The notes below the pieces were generated by a model. The model was not told the DNA's origin, searched no databases, and saw nothing but the letters and a program-made list of their open reading frames with translations. Positions 34,282 through 42,111 of a stretch of DNA of 64,000 nucleotides are shown here, one piece after another. Numbering within the stretch: position 1 is the first letter of the stretch; every line of letters starts with the position of its first letter. The position numbers and the translations under genes were made by a program. The stretch comes from VXRJ01 sp965246995 (GTDB taxonomy: Bacteria > Acidobacteriota > Vicinamibacteria > Vicinamibacterales > UBA8438), in contig OZ252008.1 in NCBI GenBank assembly GCA_965246995.1, forward strand, positions 4,489,291-4,553,290, in the 5' to 3' direction.

Positions 34282-34914
34282 ATGTCAGCAACCACACGCT
34301 ACGCTGCAGCAATTGTCGCCCTGATCGCCGGATGTGGCGTGCAGCCGGCCTTGGCCGGGCCGGACGACCGCCTGGAACTGGCGGTCGGCGTGGGTTACCT
34401 GGCGCACCAGTACGGGGGCGACCCGGATTCGTCCGCGCTGGTGGGCGACATTGCAGTCTCGGTGTGGCTGAACGAGCACTGGGGACTGGCCGCGAGGTAC
34501 TGGAGAACGGCCAACTACGAGCTCCCCTATGGGTGGTATCGAAACCCCTACCTGTACCACGGTCGCGGCTATCTAAGCTACTCGACCCTTACCGGGCGCT
34601 ATCGGCTGTTCCTGGACAACCAGGTGGAACTCGCCCTGGGGTTCGGCGCGCTGCTCAGCGCCGGCCCGAACCTGCGACTTGACTACCGGTCGTGGCATCC
34701 CAACGGCGTGGTCTATTCCGAGCGATCGACGCGACAGGGTGGGGAATCGATCGACGAATCGCAGCGGGACCCTTGGGGTCCCGGAATCGCCATCGAGACG
34801 CTTGTGGGCCGGAAGGTCTCCCGCCGTGTCGGGATCAGGGGCGGTCTGACGTTCGTCACCGCAAGCAGGAACATCCTAATCCAGCCGTTCGTTCAAGCCG
34901 TGGTGTCCTTCTGA
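34282..34914 (+). CDS. Exported beta-barrel-like protein of unknown function
   Basis: A signal peptide (YAAAIVALIAGCGVQPALAG) precedes a beta-rich body with alternating aromatic strands: DRLELAVGVGYLAHQYGG, DIAVSVWLNEHWGLAARYW, LSYSTLTGRYRLFLDNQVEL and KVSRRVGIRGGLTFVTASRN. It ends VQAVVSF with a terminal Phe, as in outer-membrane barrels. Length is 210 residues. An N-terminally deleted duplicate is at 29087. It lies directly upstream of the truncated gene at 34934, as its copy does upstream of the intact gene at 29513, so the two were once an operon. Confidence 0.7.
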   Translation: MSATTRYAAAIVALIAGCGVQPALAGPDDRLELAVGVGYLAHQYGGDPDSSALVGDIAVSVWLNEHWGLAARYWRTANYELPYGWYRNPYLYHGRGYLSYSTLTGRYRLFLDNQVELALGFGALLSAGPNLRLDYRSWHPNGVVYSERSTRQGGESIDESQRDPWGPGIAIETLVGRKVSRRVGIRGGLTFVTASRNILIQPFVQAVVSF

Positions 34915-34933
34915 CATGAGAGGAGTGTGGAGC

Positions 34934-35249
34934 ATGATGCGACTGATAACGGTCTGCGTCCTGGTGATCGCGGCGTGGCCACCGGTGGCGGAAGCGCAGG
35001 AAGCGTCGTCTGCGCTTGAGGCGCTCCACCGCGCGCGCGAGCTGCGACGCAATGTCTGGATCTACGTCACCGACGAGACGGGACAACGCTTCAAGGGGAA
35101 GTTCAGACACCTGTCCGGCACTTCGCTGACGGTCGAGACCCAAGACGGCGACACGAGCATTACTACCTCCGCAATCCGTCGAATCGAGCTTCAGGACTCG
35201 ATAGCGAACGGCATCTGGATCGGGGCCGGCCTCGCCGTTGCAGGAAGCT
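34934..35249 (+). pseudogene. Truncated copy of exported protein at 29513
   Basis: The sequence from LITVCVLVIAAWPPVAEAQE to IWIGAGLAVAGSY matches the intact homologue at high identity. It then breaks at 35249-35250 and continues as a decarboxylase fragment in other frames. The second hydrophobic segment and C-terminus are lost. Confidence 0.8.
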
Positions 35250-35693
35250 ACTTATCAGGATTCGGTGTGGGGCACGAAGCACGCCAACCTGGCGGACTAC
35301 GGCATCCAACTGAGCCGCAGCTTCCGCGCGTTGAAGATCTGGATGTCGATTCAGACCTTCGGGATGGCCGCGTTCCGCGCGGCAATCGAGAACGGGCTCG
35401 ATCTGGCCGTCCGGGCCGCGGCCTACGCCGAAAACAGCCGCACGCTGGAGCTGGTGTCGGTGTCCCTCGGCATGGTGTGCTTCCGGGTCAACCCCGGCGG
35501 CGTCGGCGAGGACGCCCTGGCCAGCATGAACCGCGAGGTGCTGGCGCGCATGTTCTGGGGCGAGCAGGCGTTCCTGTCGTCCACAATGGTTAACAAGCGA
35601 TTCGTCCTGCGGCTGTGCATCGTGAACCACAACACGACGTGGGATGACGTGCGGGCGACGCTTGAAGCAGTTGAGCGGTCGCTACCGAGGTGA
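35250..35693 (+). pseudogene. C-terminal fragment of an aromatic-amino-acid-decarboxylase-like enzyme
   Basis: The fragment reads TYQDSVWGTKHANLADYGIQ, then LSRSFRALKIWMSIQTFGMA and FRVNPGGVGEDALASMNREV, the C-terminal domain of pyridoxal-phosphate group II decarboxylases. It ends at the family's usual end. The PLP-binding Lys and the large domain lie upstream in normal genes and are absent here. A TTG at 35238 within the neighbouring remnant could start a peptide, but it could not be catalytic. It arrived by recombination into the truncated gene at 34934. Confidence 0.8.
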
Positions 35694-35727
35694 GCGACCC
35701 GGGAATGCGGGCGAGACCGACGCCGCG

Positions 35728-36702
35728 CTACCGTTCCTCGGCCCGCGCCCCTCCCAGCATGTTGCGCATCGCCGTCCCATTCCCCTCGTGACAGGCGTAT
35801 TCGTACATCACGTAGCTGTCATCCCGGGACAAGGTGATGCCTGCCTCCCAGGGAGAGACCCAGGTCTCGGGATCGTTGACGAACGCTTCGTACTCGAGAG
35901 TGTCCTCGTCGTGGAGCGTGAATCGCTCCGTCACGCGCAGGGCGTCGCTGTGGGCATGGCCCCGGATGGCGCTCTTGCCGGTGAAGTTCGACGTCTCCAC
36001 GATCAGTGCGTTGCCCTCCCAGCGGCCGTGGGAGCTGCCCATCCAGAGCCGAATGCCCGGGTCGTCCGGCGCCTCCCCGTCCAGCGGAATGACCCGCACG
36101 TCGTGGATCATCTCGTAGCGGATGATCACGTGTCCCGGCACCTGCAGGATCTGGTAGGCGTTGTTGTAGAGCGACGGGAACGTCGAGGCCGGGACCCCGC
36201 GGGTAATGCACCGCACCCACGGATCCAGGTAGACGTACGAATCGAAGGTCCGCCGGCAGACCTCGTCGATGCGTCGATCGCCCGCCTCGGTCAGCGGCGG
36301 CAGCCGGCCGTCCGCCGGGTCCGCGATCAGGCTCGGACGGACGGACGGTCCGCCGTCGGCCGTCTCGAACCAGTGCTCCGGCGGCCCGATGCCCGCACCC
36401 TCCGGGTCCGGCAGCGGCTCGTCGGACGGGATGCAGGTGCCTGTCCCCCCCAGCAGGCGGGCCGGCCGCGTCCCGGGTGCTGGCGGGGCTTCCAGCGAGA
36501 ACCCCTCGCCGAGATCGAAGTTCGTCCAGATCCCCTGCAGGTTGGGGTCGCCCCAGGGAGTGCGGGGCGCCGTCCACGCGCCGCCCGATTCCGCCGTCTG
36601 CGCCTGCGCCTCCGGCTGACCGCCGGCCAGGACAGCAACGCCCGCCATGCCGGCCGCCACCAGCGCCAGACCGCTACCGACCGTCACGAATCGCTTCGAC
36701 AT
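35728..36702 (-). CDS. Exported protein of unknown function in a quinoprotein operon
   Basis: A signal peptide (GSGLALVAAGMAGVAVLAGG) is followed by RTPWGDPNLQGIWTNFDLGE, a start shared by a large set of uncharacterised acidobacterial exported proteins as I recall it. Other conserved-looking parts are PWVRCITRGVPASTFPSLYN, NAYQILQVPGHVIIRYEMIH and GSSHGRWEGNALIVETSNFT. Length is 324 residues, rich in beta structure. It is the last gene of a four-gene operon with two PQQ dehydrogenases, 12 bases after the second. It may assist their substrate binding or assembly, which is inference. Confidence 0.75.
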   Translation of the reverse strand: MSKRFVTVGSGLALVAAGMAGVAVLAGGQPEAQAQTAESGGAWTAPRTPWGDPNLQGIWTNFDLGEGFSLEAPPAPGTRPARLLGGTGTCIPSDEPLPDPEGAGIGPPEHWFETADGGPSVRPSLIADPADGRLPPLTEAGDRRIDEVCRRTFDSYVYLDPWVRCITRGVPASTFPSLYNNAYQILQVPGHVIIRYEMIHDVRVIPLDGEAPDDPGIRLWMGSSHGRWEGNALIVETSNFTGKSAIRGHAHSDALRVTERFTLHDEDTLEYEAFVNDPETWVSPWEAGITLSRDDSYVMYEYACHEGNGTAMRNMLGGARAEER

Positions 36703-36714
36703 CAGAGCCTCCAG

Positions 36715-38505
36715 TCAAGGAAGGGCGAATACGAAGAGGTTGTTGCCCTGGCTGGGACGGAGCTCCGGGGTCAGGGCGGTGAAGGACCCCGACGTTCCCG
36801 AGAAACCCGTGCCGACCACTATGTACTGCCGGCCGTCGACCGCGTAGCTGATCGGGAAGCCGGTGACCGGCGAGCCGATGTTGATCTCCCAGAGGACCTC
36901 GCCGGTCTCGTCGTCGAAGGCGCGGAACCTCCCGTTGACGTCGCCGCCGAAGACCAGGCCGCCCGCGGTGGCCACGAGCGACATCGTCCCCGCGCGCTGC
37001 TCGTGGAGCCAGGCGGTCTTGCCGGTCTCGGCGGAGATCGCCCGCACGGTGCCCGCGAAGTCGGTGCCGGGGGCCAACTGGTGCCGGTAGGCGATCGCGT
37101 AGAACGGTGACCGGCTCTCCGTCCGGGCGACGGGCGTATCCTCCGGAAACGTCCTCGTCGCCATCATGCGCGCGCAGGTGTTCCGCAACGGCATGTACAG
37201 CATGTTGGTCAAGGGGCTATAGGCGCCGGCCTCCCAGTCCTTGCCGCCATGCCAGGTAGGACAGGCGAAGACCTCCTGTCCCTCCACGGTGAAGACCACC
37301 TCCGGGTTCTCGGTGACCAAGCCGGTGGCGCCGTCGATGCTGCTGATCACGTTCTGCGTGACGGTGGGTGTCGCCCAGAGGAACTCACCGGTCTCGCGAT
37401 CCAGGGTATAGACCACACCGGTCTTGCCGGGGACGCCGGTCACCACCTTCCGCACCTCACCCGACCGGATACGCGGGTTGACCCAGCTCACCTCCGACGG
37501 ATCGGGCGCCACGGCGGTGTCGACGAGGATGCGCTCGAAGGGATGGTCGAGGTCCCAGTGGTCGTTCAGATGCTGGTAGTGCCAGCGAATCTCCCCGGTG
37601 TCGACATCGAGGGCCAGGGTCGAGTTGTGGTAGAGGTGCCGGTTGTCGACGCCACCGAGCATGAACTTCGGGGCCGGCGCCGTCACCGAGGTGCCCTGGT
37701 AGATCAGGCGCAGCTCGTGGTCGTAGCTGGGGGGCATCCAGGTGCCGACGTGGAGACGCTCCTCGAACGGCACGCCGCCCCAGGTCTCGTCGCCCGGCTC
37801 CCCCGGCGCCGGCACCGTCCGGCGCCGCCACAGCTCCTCGCCGGTGCGGGCGTCGTGCGCCATGATGACGCATGACTCGGGCCGACCGCAGCTGCGCCCG
37901 GAGATCACCTTGCCGTCGGCGATGATCGGTCCGGAGCTGTGCAAGGCCGTCATCACCGTGTAGTCGAAGATCTGTGTCTCCCAGGCGATCTCGCCCGTCT
38001 CGACATCGAGTCCGAAGACGTACAGGTCGTCGCTGGTGTTGATGATGAAGCGGTCGTAGATGGCGATGTTCCGGTTGATGGCGGCGTTCGCTCCCACGCG
38101 GCTGTAGATGTCGTCGGGCAGGTCGCGGCGATGCTGCCACTTCACGTCGCCGGTCACCGCGTCGATCGCTTCGATTATGTCGTTCGCCTGCGGCATGTAC
38201 AACACGCCGCCGTAGGCGAGCGGCGTCCCCTCCTGGCGCCCCGGCGCGAGCCCGCGCGACCAGACCATCCGGAGTTCGTGCACGTTGTCACGGTCGATCT
38301 GATCGAGCGGGCTGTAGCCCCAGCCATCCAGCGTCCGCCGCCACGTCAGCCAGTCTCCCGGCGCCGGGTCCTGGAGCATCGCGTCGGTGACGGGGACGAA
38401 GGTGTCGGAGGACTGCGCGGATACGATGACCAAGCCGAACGCCAGCGCCATCACGGCAGCGGCGATCCGGCGCACTGACGTTGACGCTCGAAACTGCACC
38501 TGCAT
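36715..38505 (-). CDS. PQQ-dependent alcohol/sugar dehydrogenase (596 aa)
   Basis: A signal peptide (IAAAVMALAFGLVIVSAQSS) leads to a complete propeller from LQDPAPGDWLTWRRTLDGWG to NNLFVFALP. Conserved motifs are DHWDLDHPFERILVDTAVAP, GKTGVVYTLDRETGEFLWAT and GGKDWEAGAYSPLTNMLYMP. No heme motif is present. It differs from the upstream tandem paralogue by short indels, for example MMATRTFPEDTPVARTE in the loop after the conserved CARMM. Only four bases separate it from the gene at 38510-40300. Confidence 0.93.
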   Translation of the reverse strand: MQVQFRASTSVRRIAAAVMALAFGLVIVSAQSSDTFVPVTDAMLQDPAPGDWLTWRRTLDGWGYSPLDQIDRDNVHELRMVWSRGLAPGRQEGTPLAYGGVLYMPQANDIIEAIDAVTGDVKWQHRRDLPDDIYSRVGANAAINRNIAIYDRFIINTSDDLYVFGLDVETGEIAWETQIFDYTVMTALHSSGPIIADGKVISGRSCGRPESCVIMAHDARTGEELWRRRTVPAPGEPGDETWGGVPFEERLHVGTWMPPSYDHELRLIYQGTSVTAPAPKFMLGGVDNRHLYHNSTLALDVDTGEIRWHYQHLNDHWDLDHPFERILVDTAVAPDPSEVSWVNPRIRSGEVRKVVTGVPGKTGVVYTLDRETGEFLWATPTVTQNVISSIDGATGLVTENPEVVFTVEGQEVFACPTWHGGKDWEAGAYSPLTNMLYMPLRNTCARMMATRTFPEDTPVARTESRSPFYAIAYRHQLAPGTDFAGTVRAISAETGKTAWLHEQRAGTMSLVATAGGLVFGGDVNGRFRAFDDETGEVLWEINIGSPVTGFPISYAVDGRQYIVVGTGFSGTSGSFTALTPELRPSQGNNLFVFALP

Positions 38506-38509
38506 CGTG

Positions 38510-40300
38510 CTACTCAGGCAGGGCGAAGATGAACAGGTTGTTGCCGGTGCTCGGACGCAGCTCCGGCGTCAGCTCCAGGAAGCGGCCGAAGCCGGTACTC
38601 ACCGCGACGTACTGCCGGCCTTCGACCGCGTAGGTAACCGGGAAGCCGGAGACGGGCGATCCGAGGTTGACCTCCCAGAGGATCTCGCCCGTCCGGTCAT
38701 CGAAAGCCCGGAAGCGTCCGTTGACGTCGCCGCCGAAGACGAGGCCGCCGCCGGTCGCGGCGAGCGCCATCGTGGCGGCCCGCTGCTGGTAGTTCCAGAC
38801 GACCTGCCCGGTCTCGGCCGAGATTGCCTGGACGCTCCCTACCTGATCGGTTCCTGGCGCGATCTCGGGACGCCAGGCGATGGCGTAGAGCCGGCGGGCT
38901 TCGTCCACCTCGTCGGGCTCGGCCATCGCGCGCATCTGCGAGCAGACGTTGCGGAGCGGCATGTACATCGTGTTGGTCAAGGGGCTATAGGCGCCGGCCT
39001 CCCAGTCCTTTCCGCCACTGGCGTGCGGACAGGCCAGCACGGTCTGCCCCGGGGAGGTGAAGACCAGCTCCGCGTTCTCGGACACCACTCCAGTCGCACC
39101 GTCAATGCCGCTGACGACGTTCTGGACGATGGTCGGTGTGGCCCAGAGGAACTCCCCGGTTTCGCGGTCGAGGGTGTAGACGATGCCCGTCTTGCCCGGA
39201 ATGCCCGTTACCACGCGGCGCTCCTCGCCCGGGTTCAGGCGCGGATTGATCCAGCTCACGGCAGACGGGTCCGGCCGCACCGCGGTATCGACGAGCAGCC
39301 GTTCGAACGGGTGATCGAGGTCCCAACTGTCGTTCAGGTGCTGGTAGTACCAGACAATCTCACCCGTGTCCCCATGCAGGGCCAGGGTCGAGTTGTGGTA
39401 GAGGTGCGTCTTGTCGGTGCCACCGAGCATGTACTTCGGCGCCGGCGATGTGACCGACGTGCCGACGTAGACCAGGTTCAGCTCCGGGTCGTAGCTCGGC
39501 ACCATCCACGAACCGACGTGCGTACGCTGCTCGAACGGCACGTCGCCCCACGTCTCGTCGCCCGGCTCGCCGGGCGCCGGAATGAGCCGCCGCCGCCACA
39601 GTTCCTCCCCGCTTGCCGCATCATGCGCGGTGATCACGCAGCCATGCGGCCCGCCCCGCGGGTCGCAACTCCGCCCGGAGTACACCTTGCCGTTCGCGAT
39701 AATCGGCCCGGACGTCTGGTTGGCCGGGTTCACCCGGTAGTCGAGGATCTCGGTGTCCCACACCACCTCGCCCGTCTCCGCGTTCAGCGCGAAGATGTGG
39801 TCGTCCATGCTGGTATCGATGATCAGCTCGCCGTGGATGGCGATGTTGCGGTTGGTGTCGATCAGCGTGCCGATCATGTAGTCGCCGAGATCGTCGGGGC
39901 GGTCCCGCCGGTGCTCCCAGATCAGGTCGCCCGTAACCGCGTCTATCGCCTGGATGATGTCGCGCGGGTTCGGCATGAACAGCACGCCGTCGCGCACCAG
40001 CGGCGTCCCCTGCTGACGACCCGGCTGGAGGGCGCGCGACCAGACCATCTGGAGGTCGGCGACGTTGTCCCGGTTCACTTGGTCGAGCGGGCTGTAACCC
40101 CAGCCGTCGAGCGTCCGGCGCCACATCAGCCAGTCGTCGGGACTCGGGTTCTCGAGCTCCGCGTCGGTGACGGGACGGATGCGATCGGCTTCCTGCGCGA
40201 CAACCGGGGGATCGGTCCCCGCGGCTAGGAAGGCGGCGGCGATGCCGCAAGCAACGAACCCGAGGCGGAACCGGAACGAAGGCCAGCGGGATGCAGACAT
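38510..40300 (-). CDS. PQQ-dependent alcohol/sugar dehydrogenase (597 aa)
   Basis: The ATG at 40300 follows GAGGAGG, identical in spacing to the paralogue at 22148, and gives a signal peptide (LGFVACGIAAAFLAAGTDPP); an upstream in-frame extension overlaps another gene. The propeller runs from LENPSPDDWLMWRRTLDGWG to GNNLFIFALPE and shares long identical runs with the gene at 20370, such as LACPHASGGKDWEAGAYSP. It is periplasmic, without heme. It lies 22 bases after the exported protein at 40323. Confidence 0.93.
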   Translation of the reverse strand: MSASRWPSFRFRLGFVACGIAAAFLAAGTDPPVVAQEADRIRPVTDAELENPSPDDWLMWRRTLDGWGYSPLDQVNRDNVADLQMVWSRALQPGRQQGTPLVRDGVLFMPNPRDIIQAIDAVTGDLIWEHRRDRPDDLGDYMIGTLIDTNRNIAIHGELIIDTSMDDHIFALNAETGEVVWDTEILDYRVNPANQTSGPIIANGKVYSGRSCDPRGGPHGCVITAHDAASGEELWRRRLIPAPGEPGDETWGDVPFEQRTHVGSWMVPSYDPELNLVYVGTSVTSPAPKYMLGGTDKTHLYHNSTLALHGDTGEIVWYYQHLNDSWDLDHPFERLLVDTAVRPDPSAVSWINPRLNPGEERRVVTGIPGKTGIVYTLDRETGEFLWATPTIVQNVVSGIDGATGVVSENAELVFTSPGQTVLACPHASGGKDWEAGAYSPLTNTMYMPLRNVCSQMRAMAEPDEVDEARRLYAIAWRPEIAPGTDQVGSVQAISAETGQVVWNYQQRAATMALAATGGGLVFGGDVNGRFRAFDDRTGEILWEVNLGSPVSGFPVTYAVEGRQYVAVSTGFGRFLELTPELRPSTGNNLFIFALPE

Positions 40301-40322
40301 GACGCCTCCTCTGGATCGGGGA

Positions 40323-40865
40323 CTATCGGCCACCATTGTATGCCTCAAGTGCGATCGCGCCCGCTTCGCGCTTTTGGATGTCGGACAGCAACCCAAACGG
40401 CGTCTGAGCCGCGGGACCGAAGACGAACAGGGACCGCTCGCCGTCCACTTCGTACCACCGGGCGCGGATCTCGTACGGCTGAGAACGGGGGGCACCACTG
40501 TCTTTCTTTTTGAAAACGTGGATGGTCTCCCACTCAGTTGTTGGCGCGAACTCGATGCGGCTGAGGTGGTCTCTTGCCACCGATAGCGCCACAACTTGCG
40601 GTCGCAGCGCCTTCAGTAACGCGTGCCAGAGCGGGCCGCCGTTTGCCTCGAGGGCCGCACGATCGGCCGGGGCACCGCTCGCTGGCTCCTGGGATTCGCT
40701 GGCAGACTGGGGTGTCGAGGACCCTGCGCGGGAACCGGCCGCGCGCTGCGCCTCGGCCGGAGTCGGCGGCGCGTGCGCGAAGCCGGCGACCGGGCAGACC
40801 GCGACGAAAGCGGCGAGCAACAGGACACGCGTCGACTCGTAAGCGAAAGGCACGCGTCTAGCCAT
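40323..40865 (-). CDS. Exported protein of unknown function
   Basis: The ATG at 40865 is chosen over a TTG at 40886; neither has a clear ribosome site. A signal peptide is seen (STRVLLLAAFVAVCPVAGFA) followed by a Pro/Ala/Ser-rich linker to residue 70. The C-terminal domain of about 110 residues reads WHALLKALRPQVVALSVARD, RIEFAPTTEWETIHVFKKKD and RARWYEVDGERSLFVFGPAA. It heads the operon with the tandem PQQ genes. Family unknown. Confidence 0.7.
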   Translation of the reverse strand: MARRVPFAYESTRVLLLAAFVAVCPVAGFAHAPPTPAEAQRAAGSRAGSSTPQSASESQEPASGAPADRAALEANGGPLWHALLKALRPQVVALSVARDHLSRIEFAPTTEWETIHVFKKKDSGAPRSQPYEIRARWYEVDGERSLFVFGPAAQTPFGLLSDIQKREAGAIALEAYNGGR

Positions 40866-40934
40866 GAACGGACTAATGGTATTCAATGTAAATGTGAACC
40901 GTGCCAGCGGTCCCGCCGCACTGCGGAGGATGAA

Positions 40935-42020
40935 GTGCGACTACGAACGCACGCCGGCTCCATGGCCGGGCACCGCGGCGCGGTAGTGCTTGGAGCCGCC
41001 GCGGCGCTGGCCGTGGCAGCCGCACTTGCCGTCCCAACGACGGGGGCCGGCGCCCCCGGTTCGACGGCCGAAGCGCGGCTGCTGTTCGCCGGGGACACCG
41101 GCTCGGGCGACCGGCGCGCCCGGGCGGTACGAGACGCCATCGTGGCAACGGTCACGGAAGCGGGAGCATCGCACCTGTTCCTGCTGGGAGACAACGTCTA
41201 CGAAGACGGCGAGGCGCGACAGATTGCGCCGCGATTCGTCGACCTCTTCCGGCCCGTCATGCGTCTCGGCGTCACCGTCCACGCCGCGCTCGGCAACCAC
41301 GACGTTCGGAAGTGCAAGGGGACGGCGAGGCGGCCGGTGCCCCGTGATGCGTCCGCCTACCTGGCGGGCCGGGAGTGCTGGGCGGCCGATCACCTGGCCA
41401 CGCCGGAGTTCGGCTACGCCGACGGTGCCCGATATTACACGGTCACGATTCCTGGAGGCGCGGAACCACTGGTCGACGTGTTCGTCCTCGACTCCAACAC
41501 GCTGGGCGAGGATCAGGTCCGGATCGATGCTGGGGCCGACGACGCGCAACTCGCGTGGCTCGACGCTGGGCTCTCGGCGTCCACCGCTCGCTGGCAAGTG
41601 ATTGCCATGCACCATCCAATCTACTCGCCCGACCGCCGTCGGTTCTGGATCTTCGGACGGCGCGGTACTGATTCGCAGTTAAGGGTGCAACTCGAGCCGT
41701 TACTGGTCCGTGCTGGCGTCGACATGGTTTTTCAAGGTCATCAGCACCTGTACGCCCGCCTGCGGCCACAACGGGGGGTGCGTTACATCGTGACTGGCGG
41801 GGGCAGCCGGAGGCCCGACGCGTTCGAACCTGATGACCACACCACGCCGCGAAGCGACCGCGGCAGGTTCAACCATTTCGTCTATGTGCGCGCGACCGGC
41901 GACCGTTTCGAGTACTGCGCGATTGACCACGAACAGGTGGTTCGTGATGGCGGCTGGTTTGCGTCTGGCGATGCCACCGATACGCTGTTCCCAGCGGGAA
42001 GTTGCCCCGCGCTCGAGTGA
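40935..42020 (+). CDS. Exported metallophosphoesterase (purple-acid-phosphatase-like)
   Basis: The GTG at 40935 is five bases after GGAGG and is preferred to the ATG at 40962, which has no site. A hydrophobic export segment follows (AVVLGAAAALAVAAALAVPT). The five metallophosphatase motifs are in order: LLFAGDTGSGD, LLGDNVYED, ALGNHDV, AMHHPIYS and FQGHQHLY. All metal ligands are present. The most similar proteins by motif spacing are tartrate-resistant acid phosphatases. It is divergent from the quinoprotein operon. Substrate unknown. Confidence 0.9.
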   Translation: MRLRTHAGSMAGHRGAVVLGAAAALAVAAALAVPTTGAGAPGSTAEARLLFAGDTGSGDRRARAVRDAIVATVTEAGASHLFLLGDNVYEDGEARQIAPRFVDLFRPVMRLGVTVHAALGNHDVRKCKGTARRPVPRDASAYLAGRECWAADHLATPEFGYADGARYYTVTIPGGAEPLVDVFVLDSNTLGEDQVRIDAGADDAQLAWLDAGLSASTARWQVIAMHHPIYSPDRRRFWIFGRRGTDSQLRVQLEPLLVRAGVDMVFQGHQHLYARLRPQRGVRYIVTGGGSRRPDAFEPDDHTTPRSDRGRFNHFVYVRATGDRFEYCAIDHEQVVRDGGWFASGDATDTLFPAGSCPALE

Positions 42021-42111
42021 CCGCTATCAATCTGCCCGGGCTTATGAGCCTCGCCAACCCTGTCCTCGCAGTGACACGTACTGACACCCCCACGTGTTAC
42101 GGTCTGGCCGC

